Positions 42,644-52,757 are shown, counted from the stretch's first letter. The stretch: 64,000 nt of DNA from JADJPO01 sp963724535 (GCA_963724535.1 CAVRVD010000007.1:1-64000), one strand, 5' to 3'. Notes: generated by a model from the sequence alone, not told the origin. Made by a program: numbers and translations.

Positions 42644-44596
42644 TCAGATCCGGACGGCCAGGACGCCGAGGACCAGGACGGCCACCCCGGCAAGCATCGA
42701 TGCGGCGTAGGAGCGGACCAGGCCGCTCTGCCAGCGCCGCAGCCGCCCGGCCGCGCCACCGACCAGGGCCGCGACCCCACCCACCGCGCCGTCCACGCCC
42801 TTGGTGTCGGCGAAGACCAGGAACCGGGTCAGGTACTGGCCGGGCCGCATGAACACCGCCTCGTTCACGTCGTCCTGGTACAGGTCCTTGCGGGCCGCCC
42901 GGGTCAGCCACGACCCCTGCGGGGCGGTCCGCGGCACGTCCGCCTGCCAGTACTGACGCCAGGCCAGCGCCCCGCCGGTCGCGACCAGCACCAGGGTCAG
43001 CGCCATCAGCGGGTACTTGGCGATCACCGGGCTGTGCTCCTCAACGACACCGACCACCGGCTCCATCCAGACGTGGAACCGCTCGCCGAGGTAGAGGAAG
43101 GCGCCCAGCCCGACCGAGCCGACGGCCAGGACCACCATCGGCACGGTCATCAGCGACGGCGACTCGTGCGGGTGCGCGTCCTCGCTCCACCGGGCCCGAC
43201 CGTGGAAGGTCATGAAGAACAGCCGGGACATGTAGAACGCGGTGATGCCGGCGCCGATCAGCGCGGCGCCGCCGAACACCCAGGGCCGCCAGCCCTCGCC
43301 GGTGGCGAACGCGGTCTCGATGACGCCGTCCTTGCTGAAGAAGCCGGAGAACGGGGGGACGCCGAGGATCGCCAACCAGCCGAAGGCGAACGTCGCCCAG
43401 GTGGTCTTCATCGCGGTGGACAGGGCGCCGAAGCGGCGCATGTCGACCGAGTCGTCCATGCCGTGCATCACCGAGCCGGCGCCGAGGAACATCCCGGCCT
43501 TGAAGAAGCCGTGGGTGAGCAAGTGCATGATCGCGAACACGTAGCCGATCCCGCCCAGGCCCGCGGCGAGCATCATGTAGCCGATCTGGGACATGGTGGA
43601 GGCGGCGAGCGCCTTCTTGATGTCGTCCTTGGCGCAGCCCACGACCGCCCCGAACAGCAGGGTGACCGCTCCGACGATGACGACGGCGAGCTGGGCGTTC
43701 GGGGCCGCCTCGTAGAGGGGGCCGCTGCGGACTACGAGGTAGACGCCGGCGGTGACCATGGTCGCGGCGTGGATCAGCGCGGACACGGGCGTCGGGCCGG
43801 CCATCGCGTCGCCCAGCCAGGCCTGCAGCGGGACCTGCGCCGACTTGCCGCAGGCACCGAGCAGCAGCGCCAGGCCGATCCAGGTCGTCGTGGTCTGCGG
43901 GGCCTCGGCGGCGTTGGGCAGCACGCCCGCGAAGGTGACCGTGCCGAACGTCGCGAACATGATCATGAGGGCCACCGACAGGCCGAAGTCGCCGGCCCGG
44001 TTCATGATGAACGCCTTCTTGGCGGCGGTGGCGTAGTCCGGCTTGATGTTCCAGAACCCGATCAGCAGGTACGAGGCCAGGCCGACGCCCTCCCAGCCGA
44101 CGTAGAGCAGCAGGTAGGAGTCGGCCAGCACCAGCAGCAGCATCGATGCGACGAAGAAGTTGAGGTAGGCGAAGAAGCGGCGCCGGTCCGGGTCGTGTTC
44201 CATGTAGGCCACGGAGTAGACGTGGATGAGCGAGCCGACGAAGGTGATCAGCAGGACGAAGGACAGCGACAGCGGGTCGAGCAGCAACCCCGCGTCGAGC
44301 TGGAAACCCCCGGCCGGGACCCAGGAGAACAGGTGGACGTCGCGGACCCGCTCCTCGGGGGCCAGCCCGCGCAGATCGAGGAACAGCAGGGCGCCGTAGA
44401 CGAACGCGGCCCAGGAGGCGAGCACAGCGAGCCAGTGCCCCCAGGCGTCGGTTCGCCGCCCGCCGAGCAGCAGGACCGCCGCGCCGAGCAGGGGCAGCGC
44501 CACCAGCAGCCAGGCCCCGGTCTGGAGCCCGCCGGAGGCGGCGAGGATCTCCGCCCGTTCCGCTTCCGCCGGCAACGCGGTCAGTAGCTGAGTCAC
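42644..44596 (-). CDS. nuoL: NADH-quinone oxidoreductase subunit L
   Basis: 650 residues. Conserved VGWEGVGLASYLLIGFW, GACGKSAQVPLQAWLGDAMA and PVSALIHAATMVTAGVYL, and a C-terminal extension forming the lateral helix. GTG 44596 (VTQLLTALPAEA) has GAGGAA upstream and is 11 bases from the nuoK stop. Confidence 0.96.
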   Translation of the reverse strand: MTQLLTALPAEAERAEILAASGGLQTGAWLLVALPLLGAAVLLLGGRRTDAWGHWLAVLASWAAFVYGALLFLDLRGLAPEERVRDVHLFSWVPAGGFQLDAGLLLDPLSLSFVLLITFVGSLIHVYSVAYMEHDPDRRRFFAYLNFFVASMLLLVLADSYLLLYVGWEGVGLASYLLIGFWNIKPDYATAAKKAFIMNRAGDFGLSVALMIMFATFGTVTFAGVLPNAAEAPQTTTTWIGLALLLGACGKSAQVPLQAWLGDAMAGPTPVSALIHAATMVTAGVYLVVRSGPLYEAAPNAQLAVVIVGAVTLLFGAVVGCAKDDIKKALAASTMSQIGYMMLAAGLGGIGYVFAIMHLLTHGFFKAGMFLGAGSVMHGMDDSVDMRRFGALSTAMKTTWATFAFGWLAILGVPPFSGFFSKDGVIETAFATGEGWRPWVFGGAALIGAGITAFYMSRLFFMTFHGRARWSEDAHPHESPSLMTVPMVVLAVGSVGLGAFLYLGERFHVWMEPVVGVVEEHSPVIAKYPLMALTLVLVATGGALAWRQYWQADVPRTAPQGSWLTRAARKDLYQDDVNEAVFMRPGQYLTRFLVFADTKGVDGAVGGVAALVGGAAGRLRRWQSGLVRSYAASMLAGVAVLVLGVLAVRI

Positions 44597-44607
44597 TGCT
44601 GTTCCTC

Positions 44608-44907
44608 TCAGTACTTCAGCAGGTTCGCGTCGTCGACCGAGGCCGAGCGGCGGGTCCGGAAGATCGTCATGATGATCGCGAGTCCGACCACCACCTCGGC
44701 GGCAGCGACCAGCATGACGAACAGGGCGATCACCTGGCCGCTGATGTCACCGGCGGCCCGGGCGAAGGTCACGAAGGCCAGGTTCGTCGCGTTGAGCATC
44801 AGCTCGACCCCCATGAACACGATGATCGCGTTACGACGCAGCAGCACCGTCATCGCCCCGATGATGAACAGCAGCGCGGACAGGAACAGCCACCAGTCCT
44901 GGCCCAT
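44608..44907 (-). CDS. nuoK: NADH-quinone oxidoreductase subunit K
   Basis: 99 residues, three membrane helices with the two conserved glutamates (VFMGVELMLNATNLAF and LVAAAEVVVGLAI). ATG 44907 overlaps the nuoJ stop (TGATG); GTG 44910 is an equally coupled alternative. Standard length. Confidence 0.95.
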   Translation of the reverse strand: MGQDWWLFLSALLFIIGAMTVLLRRNAIIVFMGVELMLNATNLAFVTFARAAGDISGQVIALFVMLVAAAEVVVGLAIIMTIFRTRRSASVDDANLLKY

Positions 44908-45737
44908 CACCGATCCCCCTTCCCAGGCAGCGGGCCGGGTTCAGCGCCGTCGTCGTCGCGTCCGGTATCCAGGCCGACGTCGAGCGGGTCGACGATCTCG
45001 GCGAGGGTGTGTGAGACCTCTCCGGCCCGCTCGGAGGCCGGGCGAATCTGACCGCGGGCGGTGAGGACCCGGGAGACGGACAGCTCGCTCGGCGTACCGT
45101 CCGGCAGCAGCGCCGGGGTGTTGACGGCGTTGTGCCGGGCGAAGACCCCCGGCGCCGGCAGCGGGGCCTTGACCGGACCGGAGCGGATCCGGCGCTCGGC
45201 CAGCTCGCGCTGGGTGGGCCTGGGGAACAGGCGTTCCCGGTGCGCAAGGACCATCGCGCCGAGCGCCGCCGTGATCAGCAGGGCACCGGTGACCTCGAAG
45301 GCGAACACGTACTGGCCGAAGATGGTCGAGGCGATCGCCCCGATGTTGCCGTCCGCGTTGACCTCCGACAGCCCGCGGAAGGGCGGGATCCGTGCCTGCC
45401 CCAGCGCGGACAGCATCAGCACGGCCAGGCCGGTGCCGAGCAACGCGGCGACCAGCCGTTGGCCCTTGATCGTCTCGACCAGTGAATCCGCCGAGTCGAC
45501 GCCGATCAGCATCAGGACGAACAGGAACAGCATCATCACGGCGCCGGTGTAGACGAAGATCTGCACGGCGCCGAGGAACGGGGCCTCGAGTGCGAAGTAG
45601 ACGACGCCCAGGCCGACCATCACCAGGGCCATACACAGCGCGGCGTGCACGGCCTTCTTGGCGAACAGCAGACCCAGCGCTCCGAGGATCATGACCGGCG
45701 CCACGATCCAGAACAGCGTTGCTTCGCCCCCGCTCAT
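44907..45737 (-). CDS. nuoJ: NADH-quinone oxidoreductase subunit J
   Basis: 276 residues. Five helices in the first ~170 residues (VQIFVYTGAVMMLFLFVLML), then about 100 hydrophilic residues rich in Pro, Asp and Arg. This tail is typical of actinobacterial NuoJ, and no function is known. ATG 45737 overlaps the nuoI stop by four bases. Confidence 0.95.
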   Translation of the reverse strand: MSGGEATLFWIVAPVMILGALGLLFAKKAVHAALCMALVMVGLGVVYFALEAPFLGAVQIFVYTGAVMMLFLFVLMLIGVDSADSLVETIKGQRLVAALLGTGLAVLMLSALGQARIPPFRGLSEVNADGNIGAIASTIFGQYVFAFEVTGALLITAALGAMVLAHRERLFPRPTQRELAERRIRSGPVKAPLPAPGVFARHNAVNTPALLPDGTPSELSVSRVLTARGQIRPASERAGEVSHTLAEIVDPLDVGLDTGRDDDGAEPGPLPGKGDR

Positions 45738-46405
45738 CGCCGGTCCTCCGTCGCGTCATCGCTCACGTCGAGCCGGTCCGAGACGCTGCCCCGGACGCCG
45801 GCATGGGCCTCACCGCGACGGGCCGCCACCCACTCCTTCTGCTCGGCCACCGCCTCGGTGACCGCCCCACGGTAGTAATCCACTTCGTCGGTTCCGGGGA
45901 CCATCGGGTGCGGGGCCTCGAGCATGCCGGCCACCATGGGCCCGAGCAGGTCGTGCTTCTCGTAGATCAGCCCCGCCCGGGTGGGCCCGGCCAGCTCGTA
46001 CTCGTTGGTCATGGTCAGCGCCCGGGTCGGGCAGGCCTCGATGCACAGGCCGCAGAGAATGCAGCGCAGGTAGTTGATCTGGTAGACGCGCCCGTACCGC
46101 TCCCCGGGGGAGTAGCGCTCCTCCTCGGTGTTGTCGCCACCCTCGACGTAGATGGCGTCGGCGGGGCAGGCCCAGGCACACAGCTCACAGCCGATGCACT
46201 TCTCCAACCCGTCCGGATGCCGGTTCAGCTGGTGGCGGCCGTGGAAGCGCGGCTGCGGCGGGTTGAACTTGCCCTCGTCGGGGTACTGCTCGGTCTTGGG
46301 CTTGCGGAACAGCTCCTTGAAGGTGACCCCGAAGCCCGCGACCGACGCCAGGAACGAGGCCCGGTCGGTCGGGGTGGACATCGTGCGGTCTGGCTGGTCA
46401 GGCAT
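45734..46405 (-). CDS. nuoI: NADH-quinone oxidoreductase subunit I (two 4Fe-4S)
   Basis: 223 residues. CIGCELCAWACP and CILCGLCIEACP bind clusters N6a and N6b. It has a hydrophilic C-terminal tail of about 45 residues. ATG 46405 has GAGGAG nine bases upstream and overlaps nuoH by eight bases; ATG 46381 is less well placed. Confidence 0.95.
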   Translation of the reverse strand: MPDQPDRTMSTPTDRASFLASVAGFGVTFKELFRKPKTEQYPDEGKFNPPQPRFHGRHQLNRHPDGLEKCIGCELCAWACPADAIYVEGGDNTEEERYSPGERYGRVYQINYLRCILCGLCIEACPTRALTMTNEYELAGPTRAGLIYEKHDLLGPMVAGMLEAPHPMVPGTDEVDYYRGAVTEAVAEQKEWVAARRGEAHAGVRGSVSDRLDVSDDATEDRR

Positions 46406-47888
46406 CGGCCTGCTCCTCGTCCTCGCCCGTCGTGGTCGAGCCCCGCACGGCCGTCTCGTCCTGGTCGTCGGTGTCGCCCCGACCGACGTCCTCGCCGCTG
46501 CTGGCGACCAGCACCGGAGCGCGGTCCGCATCGTCCTGGTCTTCGCCCGGACCCGAGCTACGCACCAGACGCTGCCCCGGCAACGGCGGCACCGGGTAGC
46601 CGCCGGCGAACGGATCGACCTCGTCCGGCGGAGGGGTGTGCCGGCGCACGGCGGTCTGCTCGCTCTTCGCCGAGCTCGACCAGACGACGGCCATCACGCC
46701 GCCCAACAGCGCCAGCAGGCCGACCAGCAGGGCGATCCGGGTTCCGCCGCTGAGGTCCTCGTTCAGACGCAGGGCACGGATGAACGCGACGGCGACGATC
46801 CAGACCAGGGCGATGGGGATGAGCACCTTCCAGCCGAACCGCATGAACTGGTCGTAGCGCAGCCTGGGCAGGGTGCCGCGCAGCCAGATGAAGAAGAAGA
46901 GGAACAGGCAGAGCTTGCCGACGAACCACAGCATCGGCCACCAGCCGGTGTTGAGTACACCGTCCCCGATCGCCGACAGCGGCCACGGGGCTCGCCAGCC
47001 GCCGAGGAAGAGGGTGGTGGCGATGGCCGAGACGGTCACCATGTTGACGTACTCGGCGAGGAAGAACAGCGCGAACTTCAGCGACGAGTACTCGGTGTGG
47101 AAACCACCGACCAGCTCACCCTCGGCCTCCGGTAGGTCGAACGGGGCCCGGTTGGTCTCCCCGACCATGGCGATCACGTAGACCACGAAGGCCACCGGCA
47201 GCTGGAAGGCGAACCAGGACGGCATCTGCAGGTCGAGGCCGAAGAGGCTCACCGGGACGGCGTTCGCCTGGGCGTCCACGATCGCGGAGGTGGACATCGA
47301 GCCGGAGTACAGGAAGACGCTGATCAGGGCCAGGCCCATCGCGATCTCGTAGGAGATGACCTGAGCCGAGGAGCGCAGCCCGCCCAGTAACGGGTAGGTC
47401 GAGCCCGATGACCAACCGGCGAGTACCAGCCCGTAGACGCCGATCGCGGTGATCGCCAGCACGTACAGCACTGCCACCGACAGGTCGGTCAGCTGCAGTG
47501 GGGTGACGATGTCGGTGAACGGGATCCGCGCCTCGGGCCCGAACGGGATCACCGCGAACGCCACGAAGCAGGTGACGGCCGAGATGACGGGGGCCATGAC
47601 GTAGACCGCCTTGTCGACGCCCTTGGGGGTGATGTCCTCCTTGAGCGCCAGCTTGATCCCGTCGGCCAGCGACTGGAGCAGCCCGAACGGACCGACCCGG
47701 TTGGGACCGGGCCGCGACTGCATCCGGGCCACCACCCGGCGCTCGGCCCAGATCATCAGCAGGGTGATCACGACGAGGAAGGCGAAGATGAACACCGCCT
47801 TGCCGAAGACCACCCAGCCGTTGTCCTGGCTGAAGTCTGCCGTCGGGTTCTCCGCGAGCAACCCCATCTGCACAGCCAACGGGTTCAT
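46398..47888 (-). CDS. nuoH: NADH-quinone oxidoreductase subunit H
   Basis: 496 residues. Membrane part (about 1-400) with RVVARMQSRPGPNRVGPFG, LADGIKLALKEDITP and the loop ETNRAPFDLPEAEGELV near the quinone site. A soluble acidic tail of about 95 residues (DEVDPFAGGYPVPPLPGQ then Asp/Glu-rich) is absent from the second copy. ATG 47888 overlaps the nuoG stop by four bases. Confidence 0.95.
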   Translation of the reverse strand: MNPLAVQMGLLAENPTADFSQDNGWVVFGKAVFIFAFLVVITLLMIWAERRVVARMQSRPGPNRVGPFGLLQSLADGIKLALKEDITPKGVDKAVYVMAPVISAVTCFVAFAVIPFGPEARIPFTDIVTPLQLTDLSVAVLYVLAITAIGVYGLVLAGWSSGSTYPLLGGLRSSAQVISYEIAMGLALISVFLYSGSMSTSAIVDAQANAVPVSLFGLDLQMPSWFAFQLPVAFVVYVIAMVGETNRAPFDLPEAEGELVGGFHTEYSSLKFALFFLAEYVNMVTVSAIATTLFLGGWRAPWPLSAIGDGVLNTGWWPMLWFVGKLCLFLFFFIWLRGTLPRLRYDQFMRFGWKVLIPIALVWIVAVAFIRALRLNEDLSGGTRIALLVGLLALLGGVMAVVWSSSAKSEQTAVRRHTPPPDEVDPFAGGYPVPPLPGQRLVRSSGPGEDQDDADRAPVLVASSGEDVGRGDTDDQDETAVRGSTTTGEDEEQADA

Positions 47889-50497
47889 GCCAGCTCTCCG
47901 GTTCCGGTCGGGGAGTCAGTCGAGGAGGCGTGCCGGGTGCCGGCCGGGACGGTCAGCGGGGTGACGGCCTCAGCAGAGGCGGGGGCGATCGAGACCACGG
48001 ACGTGGCCTCGGCCCTCAGGGTGGCCCGGACCGCCGATCCCGCAGAGTTGGTCGGCAGCCAGACCACCCGGTCCGGCATCGCCGTGACCCGGGCGGGCAA
48101 CGTGATCCGACCGTGTGCCGTGGAGACGGTCAGCTCACCGCCGTCGACGAGCCCGATCTCCGCCGCGGTCGCTGCCGACAACCGGGCGATCGGACGGTGC
48201 GCCGTCCCGGCGAGGTAGGCCTCGCCGTCCTGCAGCCGGCCGGCGTCGAGCAGCATCGCCCAGGTGGCCAGGGCCGCCGAGCCGACGCCGGGCCGTGGCG
48301 GGTCGCCCGGGCTGGACACCGGACCCGGCGCGCGCAGCCCCTCCCACGCCTCCAGCTGGGCGATCTCGGAGCGGACCTGCTCCAGGCTGCGCATCCCGAT
48401 GGGTGCGTCCAGGGCGTCGGCGATCATGCCGAGCACCCGGAAGTCGGACATGGCGTTCGTGGTCAGCGCGGCGGGGAAGGCGCGCCAGCGGCCCTCCCAG
48501 TTGACGAAGGTGCCGCCCTTCTCGGTGATCGGCGCGACCGGTAGCACGACGTCGGCGAGCTGGGTGACCTCCGAGGACCGAACCTCCACGCTGACCAGGA
48601 ACCCGACCCGGTCCAGGGCCTGCAGCGCCAAGGCCGGATCCGGTAGGTCACCCGGGTCCACGCCGCCGACGACGAGTGCGGCGAGCTCGCCGCGGGCCGC
48701 GGCTGCCACCATCGAGGCGGTGTCTCGACCCGTGCCGGACGGCAGCGACGCGACGTCCCAGGCGGCGGCGATGTCGACCCGGGCGGCGGGGTCGGACACG
48801 GGGCGTCCCCCGGGCAGCAGCCCGGGCAGCGCCCCCACCTCGACCGCCCCGCGCTCCCCCGCCCGGCGCGGCACCCAGGCCAGGGCGGCGCCGGTCGCGC
48901 TCGCCAGCCGGACCGCGGCGGTCAGCGCGCCGGGGACGACGGCCAGCCGCTCGCCGACCAGGATCACCGCGCCGTCCCGGCGCAGCGCGGCCACGGTGTC
49001 GGCCACCTCGTCGGCGCCGGCGGCGATCGCCTGGATCACCTCGGCCTCGGTGCCGGGAGCGCTGGGGATCAGCGTGCCGCCGAGCTTGGTCAGCCCGCGG
49101 CTGGCCAGGGGCGCCACGGCATGGACGGCGAGCGGGTCGGTGAGCCGCATGGCCGCCTTGCGCAGCCGCAGGAAGACGATCGGCGACTCCTCCTCGGGCT
49201 CCAGGCCGAGCAGCAGCACCGCCGGTGCGTTCTCCAGGTCGCGGTAGGTCGGCCCCATCGCCCGTCCGGCGACGGAGTGGGCGAGGAAGTGGCTCTCCTC
49301 GACCGAGTGCGGCCGGGCCCTGAAGTCGACGTCGTTGGTGCCCAGCACGACCCGGGCGAACTTGGCGTAGGCGTAGGCGTCCTCGACGCTGACCCTCCCG
49401 CCGACCAGTACCCCGACGCCGTCGCCACGCGCCGCGGCCAGACCCTGCGCGGCGACGTCCAGGGCCTCCGGCCAGGAGGCGGTTCGCAGCCGGCCGGTCT
49501 CGGCGTCCCGTACCAGGGGATGCTCGATCCGGTCCGGTGCGGTGGTCCAGGTGAACGCCCACCGGCCCTTGTCGCAGTTCCAGTCCTCGTTGACCGCCGG
49601 GTCCTCCAGCGCCAGGCGTCGGGTGACGGCGCCGCGACGGTGGTCGACCCGCAGCGCGCAGCCGCTGGCGCAGTGCTCGCACACCCCGGGGGTGGAGGCC
49701 AGGTCGAAGGGGCGGGCCCGGAACCGGTAGGCGGCGCCGGTCAGTGCCCCGACCGGGCAGATCTGGACGGTGTTGCCGGAGAAGTAGCTGGCGAAGGGCT
49801 CGCCGCTGTCGGCCAGCGAGGCCTCGCCCACGGTGACAAAACCGAGCACCTCCGGCGAGAAGGTGCCGATCTGCTGCTGAGCGCCGCGCATCTGCAGGTC
49901 GATGAACGGGTCCCCGGCGATCTCCTGGGAGAACCGGGTGCAGCGCTGGCACAGGATGCAGCGCTCGCGGTCCAGCAGCACCTGGGTGGAGATCCGGATC
50001 GGCTTGGGGAAGGTCCGCTTCACGTCGACGAACTGGCTACTGGCCTGGCCGTTGGACATCGCCTGGTTCTGCAGCGGGCACTCCCCGCCCTTGTCGCAGA
50101 CCGGACAGTCCAGCGGGTGGTTGATGAGCAGGAACTCCATCACGCCGCGCTGAGCCTTCTCGGCGACCGGCGAGGTGCGCTGGGTGCGGACCACCATGCC
50201 GGGGGTGCACTCCAGGGTGCAGGAGGCCTGGGGCTTGGGCATCGGCCGCAGGGTGCCGTCCGGACCCGGAGTGGCCACCTCGACCAGGCACTGCCGGCAG
50301 GCACCGGCCGGCGCCAGCAGCGGGTGGTCGCAGAACCGGGGGATGGCGATGCCGAGCTGCTCGGCGGCCCGGATCACCAGGGTGCCCTTGGCCACGCTGA
50401 TCTCGGTGTCGTCGATGGTGAGCGTGACCAGGTCCGGGGGCGGGGCCGGCGCCGGGGACGGGCTGGCACCGGCGGGCGGGTTCGACGTCGCGGTCAT
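47885..50497 (-). CDS. nuoG: NADH-quinone oxidoreductase subunit G
   Basis: 870 residues. N-terminal 2Fe-2S motif (FCDHPLLAPAGACRQCLVEV), His-Cys4Fe-4S motif (HPLDCPVCDKGGECPLQ) and CILCQRCTRF, then CEHCASGC with a fourth Cys 27 residues on, the exact CxxCxxxCx27C motif for the extra cluster N7. The molybdopterin-type domain follows. N7 is known in menaquinone-using bacteria including E. coli and Thermus. ATG 50497 overlaps the nuoF stop by one base (TGATG). Confidence 0.95.
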   Translation of the reverse strand: MTATSNPPAGASPSPAPAPPPDLVTLTIDDTEISVAKGTLVIRAAEQLGIAIPRFCDHPLLAPAGACRQCLVEVATPGPDGTLRPMPKPQASCTLECTPGMVVRTQRTSPVAEKAQRGVMEFLLINHPLDCPVCDKGGECPLQNQAMSNGQASSQFVDVKRTFPKPIRISTQVLLDRERCILCQRCTRFSQEIAGDPFIDLQMRGAQQQIGTFSPEVLGFVTVGEASLADSGEPFASYFSGNTVQICPVGALTGAAYRFRARPFDLASTPGVCEHCASGCALRVDHRRGAVTRRLALEDPAVNEDWNCDKGRWAFTWTTAPDRIEHPLVRDAETGRLRTASWPEALDVAAQGLAAARGDGVGVLVGGRVSVEDAYAYAKFARVVLGTNDVDFRARPHSVEESHFLAHSVAGRAMGPTYRDLENAPAVLLLGLEPEEESPIVFLRLRKAAMRLTDPLAVHAVAPLASRGLTKLGGTLIPSAPGTEAEVIQAIAAGADEVADTVAALRRDGAVILVGERLAVVPGALTAAVRLASATGAALAWVPRRAGERGAVEVGALPGLLPGGRPVSDPAARVDIAAAWDVASLPSGTGRDTASMVAAAARGELAALVVGGVDPGDLPDPALALQALDRVGFLVSVEVRSSEVTQLADVVLPVAPITEKGGTFVNWEGRWRAFPAALTTNAMSDFRVLGMIADALDAPIGMRSLEQVRSEIAQLEAWEGLRAPGPVSSPGDPPRPGVGSAALATWAMLLDAGRLQDGEAYLAGTAHRPIARLSAATAAEIGLVDGGELTVSTAHGRITLPARVTAMPDRVVWLPTNSAGSAVRATLRAEATSVVSIAPASAEAVTPLTVPAGTRHASSTDSPTGTGELA

Positions 50498-51801
50498 CAG
50501 ACGAGAGCTTCCTCGAAGAGCGCGGACTGAGCCGGGTCGAACGGGCAGCCGCCACCGGTGAAGTGGGCGACGTACTCGTCGCGGAAGTACGCGATGGAGG
50601 ACTGCACCGGGCTGGCCGCGCCGTCGCCGAGGGCGCAGAAGGACCGGCCGAGCAGGTTGTCGCAGATGTCGAGCAGCTTGTTCAGGTCGGCCTCGCTGCC
50701 CTCGCCGCGCTCGAGCCGGTGCAGCACCTGGGCCATCCAGAAGGTGCCCTCCCGGCACGGGGTGCACTTGCCGCACGACTCGTGTTTGTAGAACTCGGTC
50801 CAGCGCAGCGTGGCCCGGACCACGCAGGTGGTGTCGTCGAAGATCTGCAGGGCCCGGGTGCCGAGCATCGACCCGGCCGCGCCGACCTCCTCGAAGTCGA
50901 GCGAGGTGTCCAGGTGCGCCTCGGTGAACAGTGGTGTGGACGAGCCGCCCGGGGTCCAGAACTTCAGGCGGCGCCCGCCGCGGATGCCGCCGGCCATGGC
51001 CAGCAGCTCGCGAAGGGTGATCCCCAGCGGGGCCTCGTACTGCCCGGGCCGGGTGACGTGGCCGGACAGGGAGAAGAAGCCGAACCCGGTGGACTTCTCG
51101 GTGCCCATCGACTTGAACCATTCCGGGCCGTTGCCGACGATCGACGGCACGCTGGCGATCGACTCGACGTTGTTGATCACTGTCGGCCGCGCGTACAGAC
51201 CGGCCACCGCCGGGAACGGCGGCTTGAGCCGGGGCTGGCCGCGCCGCCCCTCGAGCGAGTCCAGCAGGGCGGTCTCCTCGCCGCAGATGTAGGCACCGGC
51301 GCCGGCGTGCGCGACGACCTCCAGGTCGAACCCGGTGCCGAGGATGTCCCGACCCAGGTACCCGGCGGACCGGGCCTCGTCGATGGCGTGCATCAGCCGG
51401 CGGTAGACGTGCACCACCTCGCCGCGGATGTAGATGAAGGCCTTGTGGCAGCCGATCGCATAGCTGGTGATGATGACGCCCTCGATCAGCGAGTGCGGGT
51501 TGGCCATCATCAGCGGGACGTCCTTGCAGGTGCCCGGCTCGGACTCGTCGGCGTTCACCACGAGGTAGCGCGGACCGCCATCCGGCTTGGGCAGGAACGA
51601 CCACTTCAAGCCGGTGGGGAAACCGGCACCGCCGCGGCCGCGCAGCCCGGAGTCCTTCACGGCGGTGACCACGTCGGCCGGGTCCATGCCGAGGGCCGTG
51701 CGCAGCGACTGATAGCCGCCGTGCCGTTCGTAACCGGCCAGGGTCCAGGAGTCGTCCTCGTCCCAGTGCGCGCTGAGCACCGGGGTCAGGGTGATGGCCA
51801 T
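50497..51801 (-). CDS. nuoF: NADH-quinone oxidoreductase subunit F (NADH and FMN binding)
   Basis: 434 residues. NADH site GRGGAGFPTGLKW, FMN site NADESEPGT, CGEETALLDSLEG, and the N3 4Fe-4S ligands SCGKCTPCREGTFW with a later Cys (RSFCALGDGA). It oxidises NADH and passes electrons to Fe-S clusters. ATG 51801, two bases after the nuoE stop. Confidence 0.96.
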   Translation of the reverse strand: MAITLTPVLSAHWDEDDSWTLAGYERHGGYQSLRTALGMDPADVVTAVKDSGLRGRGGAGFPTGLKWSFLPKPDGGPRYLVVNADESEPGTCKDVPLMMANPHSLIEGVIITSYAIGCHKAFIYIRGEVVHVYRRLMHAIDEARSAGYLGRDILGTGFDLEVVAHAGAGAYICGEETALLDSLEGRRGQPRLKPPFPAVAGLYARPTVINNVESIASVPSIVGNGPEWFKSMGTEKSTGFGFFSLSGHVTRPGQYEAPLGITLRELLAMAGGIRGGRRLKFWTPGGSSTPLFTEAHLDTSLDFEEVGAAGSMLGTRALQIFDDTTCVVRATLRWTEFYKHESCGKCTPCREGTFWMAQVLHRLERGEGSEADLNKLLDICDNLLGRSFCALGDGAASPVQSSIAYFRDEYVAHFTGGGCPFDPAQSALFEEALV

Positions 51802-51803
51802 GC

Positions 51804-52757
51804 TCAGGCCTCCTTCGTCTCGGACGCGGCGTCGCCGTCCGGGGCAGGGGTCACCGGCGACCCGTCGTCGTCCGTGCCGCGGGTGGCCTCACCGACCGGC
51901 TTGCCGGCCACGGTCCCGGCCCGTTCTGTGGTGTCCGCCGGCACCGCGCCGGCGTCGTTGCCGCTGGTCCGGGCGGCCCGGGCGGCGGGCTGGGCGGCCA
52001 TCGACGCGACGGGGGCGGAGCCGCCGTCGCCCGGCCCGGGCGGTGCCGTCCACCCGCTGCGCCGGGAGAGCAGCGTGCCCTCCCTGGACGGCGCGCCGGC
52101 GTTGACCCCCTCGGCGGCCCGGCCGTCGCCGAACCCGGCGAGCACCCGGGAGACCTCCTTGAACGAGCAGACGGTGGCCGCGCCCCGGGTCGGGGTCACC
52201 TGCTCACCGGCCCGCAGCCGGTCCACCAGTGCACGGGCGCTGCCCGGGGTCTGGTTGTCGAAGAACTCCCAGTTGACCATCACTACCGGCGCGTAGTCGC
52301 AGGCGGCGTTGCACTCGACCGCCTCGAGGGTGATCTCGCCGTCCTCGGTGGTCTCGTCATGCCCCACGCCCAGGTGCCGTTCCAGCTCGGCGAAGATGGC
52401 GTCACCGCCCATCACCGCGCACAGCGTGTTCACGCAGACCCCGACCGTGTAGGTGCCGTTGGGGTGGCGCTTGTACTGGGTGTAGAAGGTGGCCACCGCG
52501 GCCACCTCGGCGGTGGTCAGGTCGAGCTGCTCGGCGCAGAACGCGATGCCCTCGGCGCTGACGAAGCCCTGCTCGCTCTGGACCAGGTGCAGCATCGGCA
52601 GCAGCGCCGAGCGGGGCACCGGGTACCGGGCGATGATCGTCTGGGCGTCCCGGGCCAGACGTTCGCGCACCTCGTCGGTGAAGGCGAGGGGGGTGCGGTC
52701 GGCGGGGTCGCCGGGTGTCGGGGTACCAGCTGCGGGGGTACCAGGTGCCGGAGCCAT
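51804..52757 (-). CDS. nuoE: NADH-quinone oxidoreductase subunit E (2Fe-2S)
   Basis: 317 residues, longer than the usual 160-250. Residues about 25-200 form the thioredoxin-like domain with cluster N1a ligands (VGVCVNTLCAVMGG and VECNAACDYAPVVMV). The C-terminal ~110 residues are Ala/Gly/Pro-rich and probably disordered. ATG 52757 overlaps the nuoD stop by one base. Confidence 0.94.
   Translation of the reverse strand: MAPAPGTPAAGTPTPGDPADRTPLAFTDEVRERLARDAQTIIARYPVPRSALLPMLHLVQSEQGFVSAEGIAFCAEQLDLTTAEVAAVATFYTQYKRHPNGTYTVGVCVNTLCAVMGGDAIFAELERHLGVGHDETTEDGEITLEAVECNAACDYAPVVMVNWEFFDNQTPGSARALVDRLRAGEQVTPTRGAATVCSFKEVSRVLAGFGDGRAAEGVNAGAPSREGTLLSRRSGWTAPPGPGDGGSAPVASMAAQPAARAARTSGNDAGAVPADTTERAGTVAGKPVGEATRGTDDDGSPVTPAPDGDAASETKEA

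Noticed and set aside
42611..44587. A 658-codon open frame opposite nuoL
   Set aside because: Antisense to an intact, conserved nuoL; composition is that of a shadow frame.
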